Made by a program: the position numbers and the translations under genes | Notes under the pieces: model-generated | Told to the model about the DNA's origin: nothing | The model's database searches: none | What the model saw: only the letters and a program-made list of their open reading frames with translations | Shown here: positions 45,886 to 55,011 of the stretch, one piece after another | Layout: the number at the start of each line of letters is the position of its first letter | Numbering within the stretch: position 1 is the first letter of the stretch | DNA from: Tabrizicola sp. | Lineage (GTDB): Bacteria; Pseudomonadota; Alphaproteobacteria; Rhodobacterales; Rhodobacteraceae | Direction: 5' to 3' | Assembly: GCF_030694085.1 (NCBI RefSeq) | Contig: NZ_JAUXZE010000035.1 | Span: forward strand, 620,001-684,000 | DNA: 64,000 nt

Positions 45886-47298
45886 GTGGCCGAAAGACGC
45901 AAGAGATTTCTCAAGACGCTTTCGGGGCGCTTCCTGATTCTGACGGTCATCTTCGTGATGCTGGCCGAAGTGCTGATCTTTGTCCCCTCCATCGCGCGAT
46001 TCCGGGCCGATTTCATGCTGACCCGTCTGAAGCAGGCGCAGATTGCCGCCCTGACCCAGCTTGCGGCCGAAGACATGGTCTCGCCGGAACTGGAGGCTGA
46101 GCTTCTGGCCAATGCCGAGGTGTACAACGTCGTCTTGCGGCGCGACGAGGTGCGGCAGCTGGTCCTGTCTTCGCCGGTTCCCGGCGAGATCCATGACACG
46201 TTCGATTTGCGCATGGCCGGCCCGTGGGAGCTGATCCGTGACGCCTTCGTGGTGCTGTTCGACCCGCAGAACCGGATTGTTCGGGTGATCGGTTACCCCG
46301 TGCAGGACGCAGGCACCCTGATCGAAGTGACAATCGAGACGAAGCCCCTGCGCGATTCGATGCTGGACTATGGGTTGCGCATCCTGATCCTGTCGGCGCT
46401 GATCTCGATCGTGACCGCGCTTTTGCTGTTCCTTGCGGTGCAGCGCCTGATCGTCACGCCGATCCGGCGCGTGGTGCATCACATGAAGACCTATGCCGAA
46501 GCGCCCGAAGATGCGCGCCGGGTGATCGAACCCAACGCGGATGTCGAAGAGCTGCGCTCGGCGGAAGAGGCTCTGCAGTCGATGCAGATGCAATTGACCA
46601 ATGCGCTGCGGCAGAAGGAACGGCTGGCCCAGCTGGGTGGGGCGGTGGCAAAGATCAGCCACGATCTGCGCAATATCCTGACTACGGCGCAGCTTTTCGC
46701 TGACCGGTTGGAGGGCAGCGCCGACCCCGTCGTCGCCCGGGCTGCACCGAAGCTGATCAACTCGATCAGCCGGGCGGTCTCGTTGTGCGAATCGACCCTG
46801 GCCTTCGGCAAGGCCGAAGAGCCGCCACCGCAGCTGCGCCGATTGAACCTCGCGCAGTTGGTGGGCGAAGTGGCCGAGGGCGAAGCCCTGGGGTCCGAAA
46901 GCTCGATCACCTGCCTGACTGATGTGCCCCCCGGCCTGATCATCCGCGCCGACGGTGAGCAGCTTTACCGCGTCCTGTCCAACCTGATCCGCAATGCCCG
47001 TCAGGCGATCGAGGCGACGGGCCAACCCGGCACCATCGAGGTCTCGGCCGGCGAGGACGAGGGCGAATGGTGGATCAGGGTCGGCGACACCGGACCGGGC
47101 CTGCCCCCCAAGGCGCGCGAGCACCTCTTTGCAGCGTTCCAGGGCGGGGCGCGCAAGGGCGGCACGGGCCTTGGACTTGCCATCGCCGCCGAACTGGTCC
47201 GCGGCCACGGAGGCAGGCTGGACCTTGTGCGCAGCGACGCCGAAGGGACCGAGTTTGCCATCCATCTTCCTAAGGAGACAACAGAGCCCGCCCCGTGA
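45886..47298 (+). CDS. Orphan sensor histidine kinase
   Basis: 470 residues, GTG start. Two membrane segments (about 17-37 and 163-190) bound a periplasmic sensor of about 125 residues without a known fold. HAMP-like region follows, then H259 in AKISHDLRNILTTA, N-box NLIRNARQAI, GDTGPGLP and GGTGLGLAIAAELVRGHGG. Prokaryotic kinase of the HPK4/NtrB-like type. No response regulator in the window. The sequence gives no clue to the signal. Confidence 0.92.
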   Translation: MAERRKRFLKTLSGRFLILTVIFVMLAEVLIFVPSIARFRADFMLTRLKQAQIAALTQLAAEDMVSPELEAELLANAEVYNVVLRRDEVRQLVLSSPVPGEIHDTFDLRMAGPWELIRDAFVVLFDPQNRIVRVIGYPVQDAGTLIEVTIETKPLRDSMLDYGLRILILSALISIVTALLLFLAVQRLIVTPIRRVVHHMKTYAEAPEDARRVIEPNADVEELRSAEEALQSMQMQLTNALRQKERLAQLGGAVAKISHDLRNILTTAQLFADRLEGSADPVVARAAPKLINSISRAVSLCESTLAFGKAEEPPPQLRRLNLAQLVGEVAEGEALGSESSITCLTDVPPGLIIRADGEQLYRVLSNLIRNARQAIEATGQPGTIEVSAGEDEGEWWIRVGDTGPGLPPKAREHLFAAFQGGARKGGTGLGLAIAAELVRGHGGRLDLVRSDAEGTEFAIHLPKETTEPAP

Positions 47299-47306
47299 TT
47301 TCGCCC

Positions 47307-47335
47307 TTGCATTGCCCGCCGCGCAAGGCTACATC
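47307..47335 (+). promoter_or_regulatory. Possible tRNA-Arg promoter
   Basis: TTGCAT (47307-47312) and TACATC (47330-47335) are 17 bases apart, 13 bases before the tRNA. Both are weak matches to the sigma-70 consensus. Confidence 0.35.
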
Positions 47336-47347
47336 GCCCGGCATTGC

Positions 47348-47424
47348 GGACCCGTAGCTCAGCTGGATAGAGCATCAGACTACGAATCTGAGGGTCGGGC
47401 GTTCGAATCGCTCCGGGTCCGCCA
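47348..47424 (+). tRNA. tRNA-Arg(ACG)
   Basis: 77-nt cloverleaf with encoded CCA. Acceptor GGACCCG pairs with CGGGTCC; D arm AGCTCAGCTGGATAGAGC; anticodon loop CTACGAA (anticodon ACG, to be inosine-modified for CGN codons); T arm with GTTCGAATC. It is the last housekeeping feature before the catabolic region. Confidence 0.98.
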
Positions 47425-47663
47425 CTTCACATGACAATGACAATGTATGTGCGCCCTGATCGCGCCTGCCCCATTTTTGGGCCCATCATGCATTTTGCGT
47501 CCCGACGGAGAACCCTCCCCAAAAGCCTGTGGAAGATGAAGATCGCCGTCAGGAAAAGCGGTGTTCCCGGCAGGTCCGTCAGGGCGGGAAGACAGGCGCG
47601 CCAACGTCCGAAAAGCTTTGTTCTTGCCCGATGGTGCTCTCCACTCTTTCGGGGCAAATTCTT
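47425..47663. other. Intergenic sequence after tRNA-Arg, no gene seen
   Basis: 239 bases of lower GC than the neighbourhood. Small frames on both strands have no recognisable protein and no ribosome sites. No integrase remnant or repeated tRNA 3' end is found in the window, but this is where an island junction would be expected. Confidence 0.5.
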
Positions 47664-48074
47664 CTAGAGCTTCATCACATACAGTAGAACATGGTTTGCC
47701 ATCCGCTGACCATCAGAGACAAAGAGCGACAGGTTCAGCGGTTGGAGTTCAGGTGCCGAAGTTTCAAGGCGGATGACTGTCCGAAAATAGGGTCGTGTCG
47801 GGTCCCCTTGTATTAGTCCATGCCGCAGGCCTTGACTGTCCACCCGCACAAGATCGCCTTTCTGGGTTCGGATCACGTAGCGCGCATGGATCCGGGTCAG
47901 CCCGTCAGCCCGAACTCTTTGTTCGTCGGATCCGCCCGGAAGAATGGCGCCGGACAAGGTGTCGCCCCATACCGTCCCGCCCAGGATCGGCACGATGCGC
48001 GCTTCCCCAAAGCCGTCGTTGCCCAAGGTGAGGGGCGGTCCGACTTCGACACGGAATTCGGCAAAGGGCGTCAT
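47664..48074 (-). CDS. DUF3237 family protein 1
   Basis: 136 residues, beta-barrel-like: VPILGGTVWGDTLSGAILPG and ARYVIRTQKGDLVRVDSQG, with RTVIRLETSAPELQPLN near the end. DUF3237 proteins are small and often encoded with aromatic-ring or amide catabolic genes; no reaction is established for most. Overlaps the monooxygenase stop by four bases. Second DUF3237 gene is at 49346-49822. Confidence 0.82.
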   Translation of the reverse strand: MTPFAEFRVEVGPPLTLGNDGFGEARIVPILGGTVWGDTLSGAILPGGSDEQRVRADGLTRIHARYVIRTQKGDLVRVDSQGLRHGLIQGDPTRPYFRTVIRLETSAPELQPLNLSLFVSDGQRMANHVLLYVMKL

Positions 48075-49330
48075 GCAGGGATCGACGTGAACGGGCCAAT
48101 GATCGGCGGCTGGGCGTTCAGAGTGTCGATGGAAAAACCGGAAAGCTTCTTGTAGTGTTCGGCGTGCGCGGCAAGCTCGGCGCGAGGGATGACTGTCTCG
48201 ATGTCGGCGAAGACGCCGCCGCAGCGGTCTTCGACCATCTGCATCACTGCATCCGGTCCTTTGCCGCGGTTTGCGCGGAGGATGCCCTCGGCGCGGGGGC
48301 GCATTTCGGCTTCGTAGGCCAGCAACGCCTCCCGCGTGGCGCCGTGATCCCGGAAGGCGGCCCCAAGCTTGCGCGCGTCAATGATCGCCTGGGTCGCACC
48401 GTTCGACCCGACCGGATAGGTCGCATGGGCCGCGTCGCCCATCAGCGTCACGCAGCCGTCAGTCCAGGCAGGCAGCGGATCTCGGTCGACCATCGGATAC
48501 TCGTAGACCAGACCTGACGCGCGGATCAGGCCGGGGCAGTCGACCCAACCGAAGTCCCAGCCGTCGAAGGCTGGCATGAAATCAGCCTTGTTGGCGGGGC
48601 GGTTCCAGTCGCCCTTTGCCATGGCACGGGCCGGGTCGACGCGCAGCTCGGCGATCCAGTTGATCGTCGCAAGGCCGGTTGCCGGGTCCTCGGCCGTCAG
48701 CGGATAGGCCACGAAGCGCTGGCTGTCGTGACCTGCCAGAAACATCGCATTGCCGCCAAGGAAATGGCGGCCAGGAGATGTCCCCCGCCACATGATCGCT
48801 CCGTTCCAGATCGGCTCGCCCTCTTCGGGGACCATCTGGCGCCGGATCGCCGAGTGGATACCGTCGGCAGCGATTGCGACGCGACCCGCGACCCGCCGCC
48901 CGCCAGAGATGAGCAGCGTCGCACCCTGGTCGGTCGTCTCGAACCCTTCGACGCCAGCTCCGGTCACGACCGCATCCGGCCCCGCCCGGCGACGAAGCTC
49001 TTCGAGGAGCAGGATCTGCAGCTTGCCCCGGTGCAGCGAGAACTGCGGCCAGGCATAGCCTGCCGCCGTGCCACGCGGCTCTACCCAGATCGGCAGGCCG
49101 GTCTTGGTGTAGAACCCATAATGCCGCGTGCGCACGCCGATCCCGTCGAGCTGCGCTTCAAGACCCAGGTCGATCAGTTCGCGCACGGCATTGGGTTGCA
49201 GGTTGATGCCCACGCCCAACGGCTTCGGCTCGGCCACCCGTTCGAAGATGCGGAACGGCAGGCCCAACTGGTGCAGCGTCAGGCCAAGCACCAGCCCGGC
49301 GATCCCGCCCCCTGCTATCAGGATTGTCAT
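48071..49330 (-). CDS. FAD-dependent monooxygenase (class A)
   Basis: 419 residues. GxGxxG: MTILIAGGGIAGLVLGL; FAD-ribose Arg and the DG fingerprint in AIAADGIHSAIRRQM; and GDAAHATYPVGSNGATQAI with the FAD pyrophosphate Asp. Close in style to phenazine-carboxylate / salicylate hydroxylase-like flavoproteins. It would hydroxylate an aromatic or heterocyclic substrate using NAD(P)H and O2. Between two DUF3237 genes in one operon with an amidohydrolase, so it probably acts on a ring released by or feeding into that enzyme. Confidence 0.9.
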   Translation of the reverse strand: MTILIAGGGIAGLVLGLTLHQLGLPFRIFERVAEPKPLGVGINLQPNAVRELIDLGLEAQLDGIGVRTRHYGFYTKTGLPIWVEPRGTAAGYAWPQFSLHRGKLQILLLEELRRRAGPDAVVTGAGVEGFETTDQGATLLISGGRRVAGRVAIAADGIHSAIRRQMVPEEGEPIWNGAIMWRGTSPGRHFLGGNAMFLAGHDSQRFVAYPLTAEDPATGLATINWIAELRVDPARAMAKGDWNRPANKADFMPAFDGWDFGWVDCPGLIRASGLVYEYPMVDRDPLPAWTDGCVTLMGDAAHATYPVGSNGATQAIIDARKLGAAFRDHGATREALLAYEAEMRPRAEGILRANRGKGPDAVMQMVEDRCGGVFADIETVIPRAELAAHAEHYKKLSGFSIDTLNAQPPIIGPFTSIPA

Positions 49331-49345
49331 GCGTATCCCGCCGGG

Positions 49346-49822
49346 TCAGACCGGCGCCTCCCAAAGCTCGATGAAGACGTGGTTGGTGTCGCCCGATTCG
49401 GCCAGGGCGGTGCCGAAGTAGACTGCGTCTCCCAGCGCGCGGTGCGGACCGTTGGGCACCTCCAACGCGGCGCGGGTGCGGCCCAGGTAGCTGCCGTCGG
49501 GCTGCGGGACCATGCGCCCGGCGTTGGTCACCATGACGGGTGTGCCGTCGTCCAGTTCCAGGCAATAGCGCGCCTCGACGGCGTAGGACCCATCGGGCAG
49601 GCCAAGGGCAAAGTCAGCCCCACCGGACAGGAGTCGGGCGGTCCAGCCCTCGGCACGTGCTTCGCCGCCGATTATGGGGAACATGGCACGGATGGTGCCG
49701 TGCGTGGTGACGAATTCCACGGCCGGGCCAAGGTCGGCCCGGATCACGATGGCGCGGCGCAGCAAGGGTTGCTCTGGCGCCCGCGCGGCACCAAGGGCAC
49801 GGATGCCAAGGTCAGGCTTCAT
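49346..49822 (-). CDS. DUF3237 family protein 2
   Basis: 158 residues. Shares the GGAxFALGLPDGSY / CLELDDGTPVMVTNAGRM pattern with protein 1 and family members. ATG at 49822 overlaps the amidohydrolase stop by 11 bases. Two divergent DUF3237 copies flanking one monooxygenase suggests the pair handles successive intermediates. Function unknown. Confidence 0.8.
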   Translation of the reverse strand: MKPDLGIRALGAARAPEQPLLRRAIVIRADLGPAVEFVTTHGTIRAMFPIIGGEARAEGWTARLLSGGADFALGLPDGSYAVEARYCLELDDGTPVMVTNAGRMVPQPDGSYLGRTRAALEVPNGPHRALGDAVYFGTALAESGDTNHVFIELWEAPV

Positions 49823-51461
49823 GGGTGATCCGCCCGTCACAGAGGGTCAATGCGATCCCAAGCTCGGCGATCCGGTCGGCCGGGGTCGCCTCGATGTCCC
49901 CGCCCAACAGCACAAGGTCCGCCAGCATCCCCGGGCGGATGGTCCCTGTCCGATGCTCCATGAACCCGGCATGGGCACCGTTACAGGTGAAGGCCTTCAG
50001 CACCTGGGTCAGCGGCAGGCGCTGATCGGGCAGGCCGGGCAAATGCGGCTGACGGGTCAGGGCGGTCTGGATGCCCAGCAGTGGGTCAACCTGCACGATG
50101 GGCCAGTCAGAGGAGAAGGCGACGACCGCGCCTGCCTGATGCAATGCGGCCCAGGCATAGGCATGGGGCGCACGGTCGGGACCGATGCTGCGCGTGGTGG
50201 GACTTTCGCCCTGCGGAGCGTGCAGCGGCTGGACCGAGGCGATGACACCCAGTTCCGCCAACCGGGGTATGTCCGAGGGGTCGATGACCTCGATGTGTTC
50301 GATCCGGTGGCGGCTGTCACGGGCGCCATTGGCCTTGCGGGCGGCAGCATAGCCGTCCAGGGCGATGCGGACGGCGGCGTCACCGATGGCATGGACGGCG
50401 ATCTGCAGACCGCGACGGTCGATCTCGATAGCCGCCTCGGCAAAGCTTTCAGCGTCGAAGATCGGCTCGCCCCGATGGCCGGGGCGGTCGGAATAGTCCG
50501 CAAGCAGCGCCGCCGTCCCGCTTTCGATCACGCCGTCAATGAAGATCTTCACCCGGTTGCTGGCAAGCCACGGGCCGGTGAAATCCGCCGCCATCCTGCT
50601 GGCGCGGTCCAGGTCTGAAAGCGGCATCTCGCGGGTGTAATGGAAGGGAACCGAAACGCGCGCGATCAGGTCGCCTTCCTTTTCCACGCTGCGCAGCAAT
50701 TCCAGCAGGTGCCGGTTGCCGTCCATGTTGTGCATCGACGTGATGCCTTTGGATGCACAAAACCGCAGGCCGTCCTTCAGCACCTCGACATCCTCACGCC
50801 ATTCGGCAGGGGTCGGGGGCACGGGAGGCTCGATCCCCGACATTCCAAGCATCTCGCGCCCGCCGCTGGTGCGCAGGTCGAGGACCGGCAGCAGCGCGAA
50901 CTTCTCGCGCAGCTCTCCGGTGGCCAGACCGTCCGCGCCCATCACGACTTCGCTGCCAATAGGCAGCGCCCGGCCATGCAGAAGACCGGCGGCGGTCAGG
51001 GCGGCGGTGTTGGCGAACAGCGTATGAAAATCATAGGCCATGACGGCAAGCGGCCGGTCCGGGCACATCCGGTCCAGCACGTGACGGTCAAGCGGGATAC
51101 CTTGGCCGAGGATCTCGTAATCAGCACCTTGCGCGAACAGTAGCCGCTCCTGCGGCTTTGCAGCTGCAAAGGCCCTCACAGCGGCATGCATGGCGTCGAA
51201 ACCGCGGACATCGGCCAGTTGCAGCAGCGTCCGGCCATAGGCGCCGGAAAAGAGATGCAGATGGGATTCCACGAAACCGGGAAGCAGCGTCGCACCCTCA
51301 GCGTCGATTATCCGGGTCTCCTGCCCCGCCAGCGCCCGAATGTCCGACGTCCTGCCAACGGCCAGTATGCTGCCACCGCCGACCGCCACTGCTTCGGCGC
51401 GCGGGGCGGCATCATCCATCGTCAGGACGGAGGCGTTCAGAATTGCCAGATCCACGCTCAT
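49812..51461 (-). CDS. Amidohydrolase, YtcJ-like
   Basis: 549 residues. Amidohydrolase_3 fold: ATLLPGFVESHLHLFSG with the metal HxH motif near residue 66; IAVHAIGDAAVRIAL with the metal His; RIEHIEVIDPSDI; and SSDWPIVQVDPLLGI with the catalytic Asp. Hydrolyses a cyclic or acyclic amide or ester-like substrate. The start at 51461 overlaps the TetR stop by four bases. First enzyme of the operon. Confidence 0.9.
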   Translation of the reverse strand: MSVDLAILNASVLTMDDAAPRAEAVAVGGGSILAVGRTSDIRALAGQETRIIDAEGATLLPGFVESHLHLFSGAYGRTLLQLADVRGFDAMHAAVRAFAAAKPQERLLFAQGADYEILGQGIPLDRHVLDRMCPDRPLAVMAYDFHTLFANTAALTAAGLLHGRALPIGSEVVMGADGLATGELREKFALLPVLDLRTSGGREMLGMSGIEPPVPPTPAEWREDVEVLKDGLRFCASKGITSMHNMDGNRHLLELLRSVEKEGDLIARVSVPFHYTREMPLSDLDRASRMAADFTGPWLASNRVKIFIDGVIESGTAALLADYSDRPGHRGEPIFDAESFAEAAIEIDRRGLQIAVHAIGDAAVRIALDGYAAARKANGARDSRHRIEHIEVIDPSDIPRLAELGVIASVQPLHAPQGESPTTRSIGPDRAPHAYAWAALHQAGAVVAFSSDWPIVQVDPLLGIQTALTRQPHLPGLPDQRLPLTQVLKAFTCNGAHAGFMEHRTGTIRPGMLADLVLLGGDIEATPADRIAELGIALTLCDGRITHEA

Positions 51462-52144
51462 CCCCGCATCTTCCGACGGGGGTGCGAGGCACAGTCATCC
51501 GTGAAAAGCATTTTCACCAGCGGCCCGAAGCGTGCATGAAGCGTGGCTTCGTGTTCGGCCAGTGTCTCCTTCTCGTCGGTGATCAGCCGGATGAAGCACG
51601 GCATCCAGAGGTCGTGGAACACAGCCGCAAGCCAGTCCGGCGCGCAGTCTGTCCCGGCTCGTGTGGTCAGAGAAATATCAGCAAAGAAATCCGCCACCAC
51701 GTCAATCAGCGCCGCCGAAACGGCAGCGTATTGCCGTGACAGCTCCGCATCAGGGTGCCGGATTGCGGCTGCCTCGGCATAGCGCCAGACCCGCTTGCCC
51801 GCGATCTCCAGCGTGCGCGAAGAGACCCGGACGAACAGCCCGGTGATCAGCCCGGCGAGGTCATCCCCTTCGCGCCAGTGCAGCGCCCGGTCGCTTTCCC
51901 GCGCTTCCATCGTGCCTTCGGTGATCATGGCGATCAGGATGCCGTCCTTCGATCCGAAGTAGTTGAAGACCGTTGGAGACGATATCCCCGCAGCCGCCGC
52001 GATATCCGCCATCGTCGTGGCGTCGATCCCCTGCCGGGCGAACAGGTCCTTCGCCGCCGCAATGATCTCGTCGCGCCGACGGGCCTTCTTGCGGTCGCGC
52101 AGGCCGGGTTCGACGGGGGCTTCCAGTTTGGACTGGGCGGTCAT
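51458..52144 (-). CDS. TetR family regulator
   Basis: 228 residues. N-terminal helix-turn-helix TTMADIAAAAGISSPTVFNY and a variable helical ligand domain. It heads the minus-strand operon and is divergent from the Pot transporter. An AT-rich palindromic block lies in the shared promoter, so it probably represses both directions until the substrate arrives. ATG at 52144. Confidence 0.9.
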   Translation of the reverse strand: MTAQSKLEAPVEPGLRDRKKARRRDEIIAAAKDLFARQGIDATTMADIAAAAGISSPTVFNYFGSKDGILIAMITEGTMEARESDRALHWREGDDLAGLITGLFVRVSSRTLEIAGKRVWRYAEAAAIRHPDAELSRQYAAVSAALIDVVADFFADISLTTRAGTDCAPDWLAAVFHDLWMPCFIRLITDEKETLAEHEATLHARFGPLVKMLFTDDCASHPRRKMRG

Positions 52145-52166
52145 GCGGGCATCCCAAAAACTTACG

Positions 52167-52204
52167 TCAATAAAAATTTTTATTGACTAAAATCTTTTTG
52201 TCAA
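52167..52204. promoter_or_regulatory. Probable TetR operators between the divergent units
   Basis: TCAATAAAAATTTTTATTGA (52167-52186) is a perfect 20-bp palindrome, and TTGAC (52183) and GTCAA (52200) form a second, overlapping inverted pair. The region is markedly AT-rich compared with the rest of the window. This is the natural place for the -35/-10 of both units. Confidence 0.6.
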
Positions 52205-52236
52205 TACGCCTAGAGTGGACCAGAGGTGATGTTCTG

Positions 52237-53298
52237 ATGCTGGATCTACGTAACCTGACCAAACGCTTCGGCAAGGGCGACAGTGCCGTGACGGCCCTGC
52301 ACGAGGTGTCGTTCTCGATCACCGAGGGCGAATTCTTCACGCTTCTTGGTCCCTCGGGCTGTGGCAAGACCACCCTGCTGCGCCTGATCGCAGGGTTCGA
52401 GCCACCAACCAGCGGGGCTTTGGTGCTGGACGGCCGGGACATTGCCCATACGCCTCCGAACCGCCGTCCCGTGAATACGGTCTTCCAGAACTACGCCCTC
52501 TTCCCCCATTTGACCGTGGCCGAGAATGTCGGCTTCGCACTTGGCGCACAGGGCCGCCCAAAGGTGGAAATCGCCGAGACTGTGACCCGGATGCTTGATC
52601 TGGTGCAACTGTCACACCTCGCGCAGCGCAAGAGCGGCGAGCTGTCGGGAGGACAGCAGCAGCGTGTGGCACTGGCCCGTGCGCTGGCCCCAAAGCCGCG
52701 GATCCTGCTTCTGGACGAGCCTTTGTCGGCGCTGGACATGAAGCTGCGCAAGGAGATGCAGGTCGAACTGAAGCGGCTGCAGCAGGAAACTGGGCTGACT
52801 TTCATTTTCGTGACACACGATCAGGAAGAGGCCCTGACCATGTCCGACCGCATCGCCGTCATGGGCGGCGGTCGCATCCAGCAGATCGCCTCCCCGCGCG
52901 AGTTGTACGACCAGCCCGCCAACCGCTTCGTCGCTGGCTTCATCGGCGAGACGAACTTCCTTGCGGCGACTTGTGCCGCGGGTCGGCTGATCCTGCCGCA
53001 GGCGGCTACCACGCTGCCGGTGGCTCATGCCGACGGGCCAGTCACGCTGATGGTGCGCCCCGAACACGTCGTGCTGGCCGGGGCACAGCCGGACGCACTG
53101 ACCCTGACGGCGCAGGTCGACCGGCTGGTCTATTTCGGCACAGATACCCACGTGCATCTGCACCTCGCTGATGGTTGCACCCTCGTTGCGCGGGTGCAGA
53201 ACGGGCTTCGCGGCGGCCTGCCCTGCCGTCAGGGCGAAACGATTCCGGTGTCGCTACCCGGCGACGCCCTGCACCTCCTGCCGCAAGAGGCCGGCTGA
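52237..53298 (+). CDS. PotA-type ABC transporter ATPase
   Basis: 353 residues. Walker [11 protein letters not shown], signature [15 protein letters not shown], Walker [14 protein letters not shown], switch His in [10 protein letters not shown], and a C-terminal TOBE domain. ATG 52237 has AGAGGTGAT upstream. Polyamine/opine type importer ATPase. The permease start overlaps its stop (TGATG). Confidence 0.93.
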   Translation: MLDLRNLTKRFGKGDSAVTALHEVSFSITEGEFFTLLGPSGCGKTTLLRLIAGFEPPTSGALVLDGRDIAHTPPNRRPVNTVFQNYALFPHLTVAENVGFALGAQGRPKVEIAETVTRMLDLVQLSHLAQRKSGELSGGQQQRVALARALAPKPRILLLDEPLSALDMKLRKEMQVELKRLQQETGLTFIFVTHDQEEALTMSDRIAVMGGGRIQQIASPRELYDQPANRFVAGFIGETNFLAATCAAGRLILPQAATTLPVAHADGPVTLMVRPEHVVLAGAQPDALTLTAQVDRLVYFGTDTHVHLHLADGCTLVARVQNGLRGGLPCRQGETIPVSLPGDALHLLPQEAG

Positions 53299-54200
53299 TG
53301 GACGCCCAGGCCCAGGAAATCCGCTCGGACACCCTGCGCCGTTGGGGCCTTGCGCTGCCTGCGGTCACGATCATCACGCTGTTTTCGATCCTGCCGCTGG
53401 TCGTGGTGGTCATCTATTCCTTTCTGGCCCCCGGAGACTTCGGCGGCGTCCGCTGGCAGTTGTCGGTCGAGGGATGGTTCTCGGTCTTGTTCGAGCGGGA
53501 CATTTTCGACGACACCGTCACTCTGTCGGACGCCCACCTGACGATCCTTGGCCGGTCGGTCGCGCTGTCGCTGGCGACGACGGTCATCACGCTGATCCTT
53601 GGTGTCCCGACCGCCTGGTTCATTGCAACCCGGCCTGCGCGGCAGCGGGCTTTCTGGCTGTTCCTGATTACCATCCCGTTCTGGACCAACCTTCTGGTCC
53701 GCACCATTGCGGTGCAGGAAATGATCCGGTCCGAGGGCGTCTTCAACAACCTCTTTCTGTCTGTCGGTCTGATCGATGCGCCGATCCAGATGATGTTCAC
53801 CAACTTCGCGGTGCTGGTCGGCATGGCCTATGTCTTCCTGCCGCTGATGGTCCTGCCGGTCTATGCCGCGATCGAGAAGTTCGACTTCCGCCTCGCCGAA
53901 GCCAGCTATGACCTTTACGCATCCCGCCTCTACTGCTTGCGCAAGGTGATCCTGCCGCTGGTCCGTCCGGGGATCATCGCCGGGTCGATCCTGGTCTTCG
54001 TCCCGTCACTTGGCGCCTATGTCACCCCCCGGATCATGGGTGGCGGCAAGTCGATGATGCTGGGCAACCTGATCGAGATGCAGTTCGGCCAGGGCCGGAA
54101 CTGGCCGTTGGGGGCCGCCCTGTCGCTGACCCTGACCGCCTTGGTTCTGGTGGCCCTGGTTTGGTACACGCGCCTGACTGCGGGGAAACGCCGTGGCTGA
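53298..54200 (+). CDS. PotB-type permease
   Basis: 300 residues, six membrane segments; EAA-like loop EASYDLYASRLYCLRKVILP. Belongs to the binding-protein-dependent transport permease family for polyamines and related cations. Overlaps potA and potC homologues by 1 and 8 bases. Confidence 0.92.
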   Translation: MDAQAQEIRSDTLRRWGLALPAVTIITLFSILPLVVVVIYSFLAPGDFGGVRWQLSVEGWFSVLFERDIFDDTVTLSDAHLTILGRSVALSLATTVITLILGVPTAWFIATRPARQRAFWLFLITIPFWTNLLVRTIAVQEMIRSEGVFNNLFLSVGLIDAPIQMMFTNFAVLVGMAYVFLPLMVLPVYAAIEKFDFRLAEASYDLYASRLYCLRKVILPLVRPGIIAGSILVFVPSLGAYVTPRIMGGGKSMMLGNLIEMQFGQGRNWPLGAALSLTLTALVLVALVWYTRLTAGKRRG

Positions 54201-54996
54201 CCGCGCGTTCGACACCCGCCGCCTGCCTGGTGCCGCGACGCTGGCCATCGCCTGCTTCGCCATCCTCTACCTCCCGATGGTGATCCTGGTCGCCAACTCG
54301 TTCAACGAAGGGCGGGTCATCGGCCAGTGGGAGGGACTTTCGCTGCATTGGTACGGCAAGGCCCTGCAAAACGAAGCATTCGTGGCAGCCGCAAAGACAT
54401 CGCTGATCCTTGCCACACTGGCCGCGATGATCGCCACCATCACCGCAACGATGGCAGCACTTGCCACCACCCGCACGCGCGGCTTCAAGGGTGAGGGCGC
54501 AATCCATATCACCTTGAACCAGCCGATCATGGTGCCCGAGATCGTGCTGGCCATCGCGCTGCTGATCATCATCGCACAGATCAAGCAGGCCACCGGGTAC
54601 AGCGGCCTGGGATATCTGGTCATCGCCCACAGCGCCTTCTGCATCCCTTTCGCCTATATGCCGATCCGCGCCCGGCTGGAGGGGATGGACCTGACCCTGG
54701 AGACCGCCGCGGCGGACCTTTACGCCAGTCGCTTCTACGCCTTCCGAAAGGTGACGCTGCCGCTTCTGGCCCCTGCGATCCTGGCCGGGTTCATGCTGGC
54801 TTTCGTCATCTCGCTGGATGACGTGGTGATCTCGGACTTTCTCAAATCCCCCGGCCAGGACACGCTGCCCACCTACCTGTTGGGCGAGTTGAAGCGGAAC
54901 CTGACCTCGGAAATCTATGCCATCTCCTCGCTTCTTCTGCTGATCAGCGTGCTGATCGTCGGGGGGTCCTGGCTGCTGACCCGAAAAAAGACCTGA
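54193..54996 (+). CDS. PotC-type permease
   Basis: 267 residues, GTG start, six membrane segments; EAA loop AAADLYASRFYAFRKVTLPL and SLDDVVISDFL. Second permease of the heterodimer. 15 bases before the binding-protein gene. Confidence 0.92.
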   Translation: MADRAFDTRRLPGAATLAIACFAILYLPMVILVANSFNEGRVIGQWEGLSLHWYGKALQNEAFVAAAKTSLILATLAAMIATITATMAALATTRTRGFKGEGAIHITLNQPIMVPEIVLAIALLIIIAQIKQATGYSGLGYLVIAHSAFCIPFAYMPIRARLEGMDLTLETAAADLYASRFYAFRKVTLPLLAPAILAGFMLAFVISLDDVVISDFLKSPGQDTLPTYLLGELKRNLTSEIYAISSLLLLISVLIVGGSWLLTRKKT

Positions 54997-55011
54997 CAGA
55001 GAGGACCGCCA

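Noticed and set aside
47425..47663. Small genes of about 75 codons after tRNA-Arg on either strand
   Set aside because: No ribosome site, no recognisable protein and inconsistent codon use; kept as intergenic.
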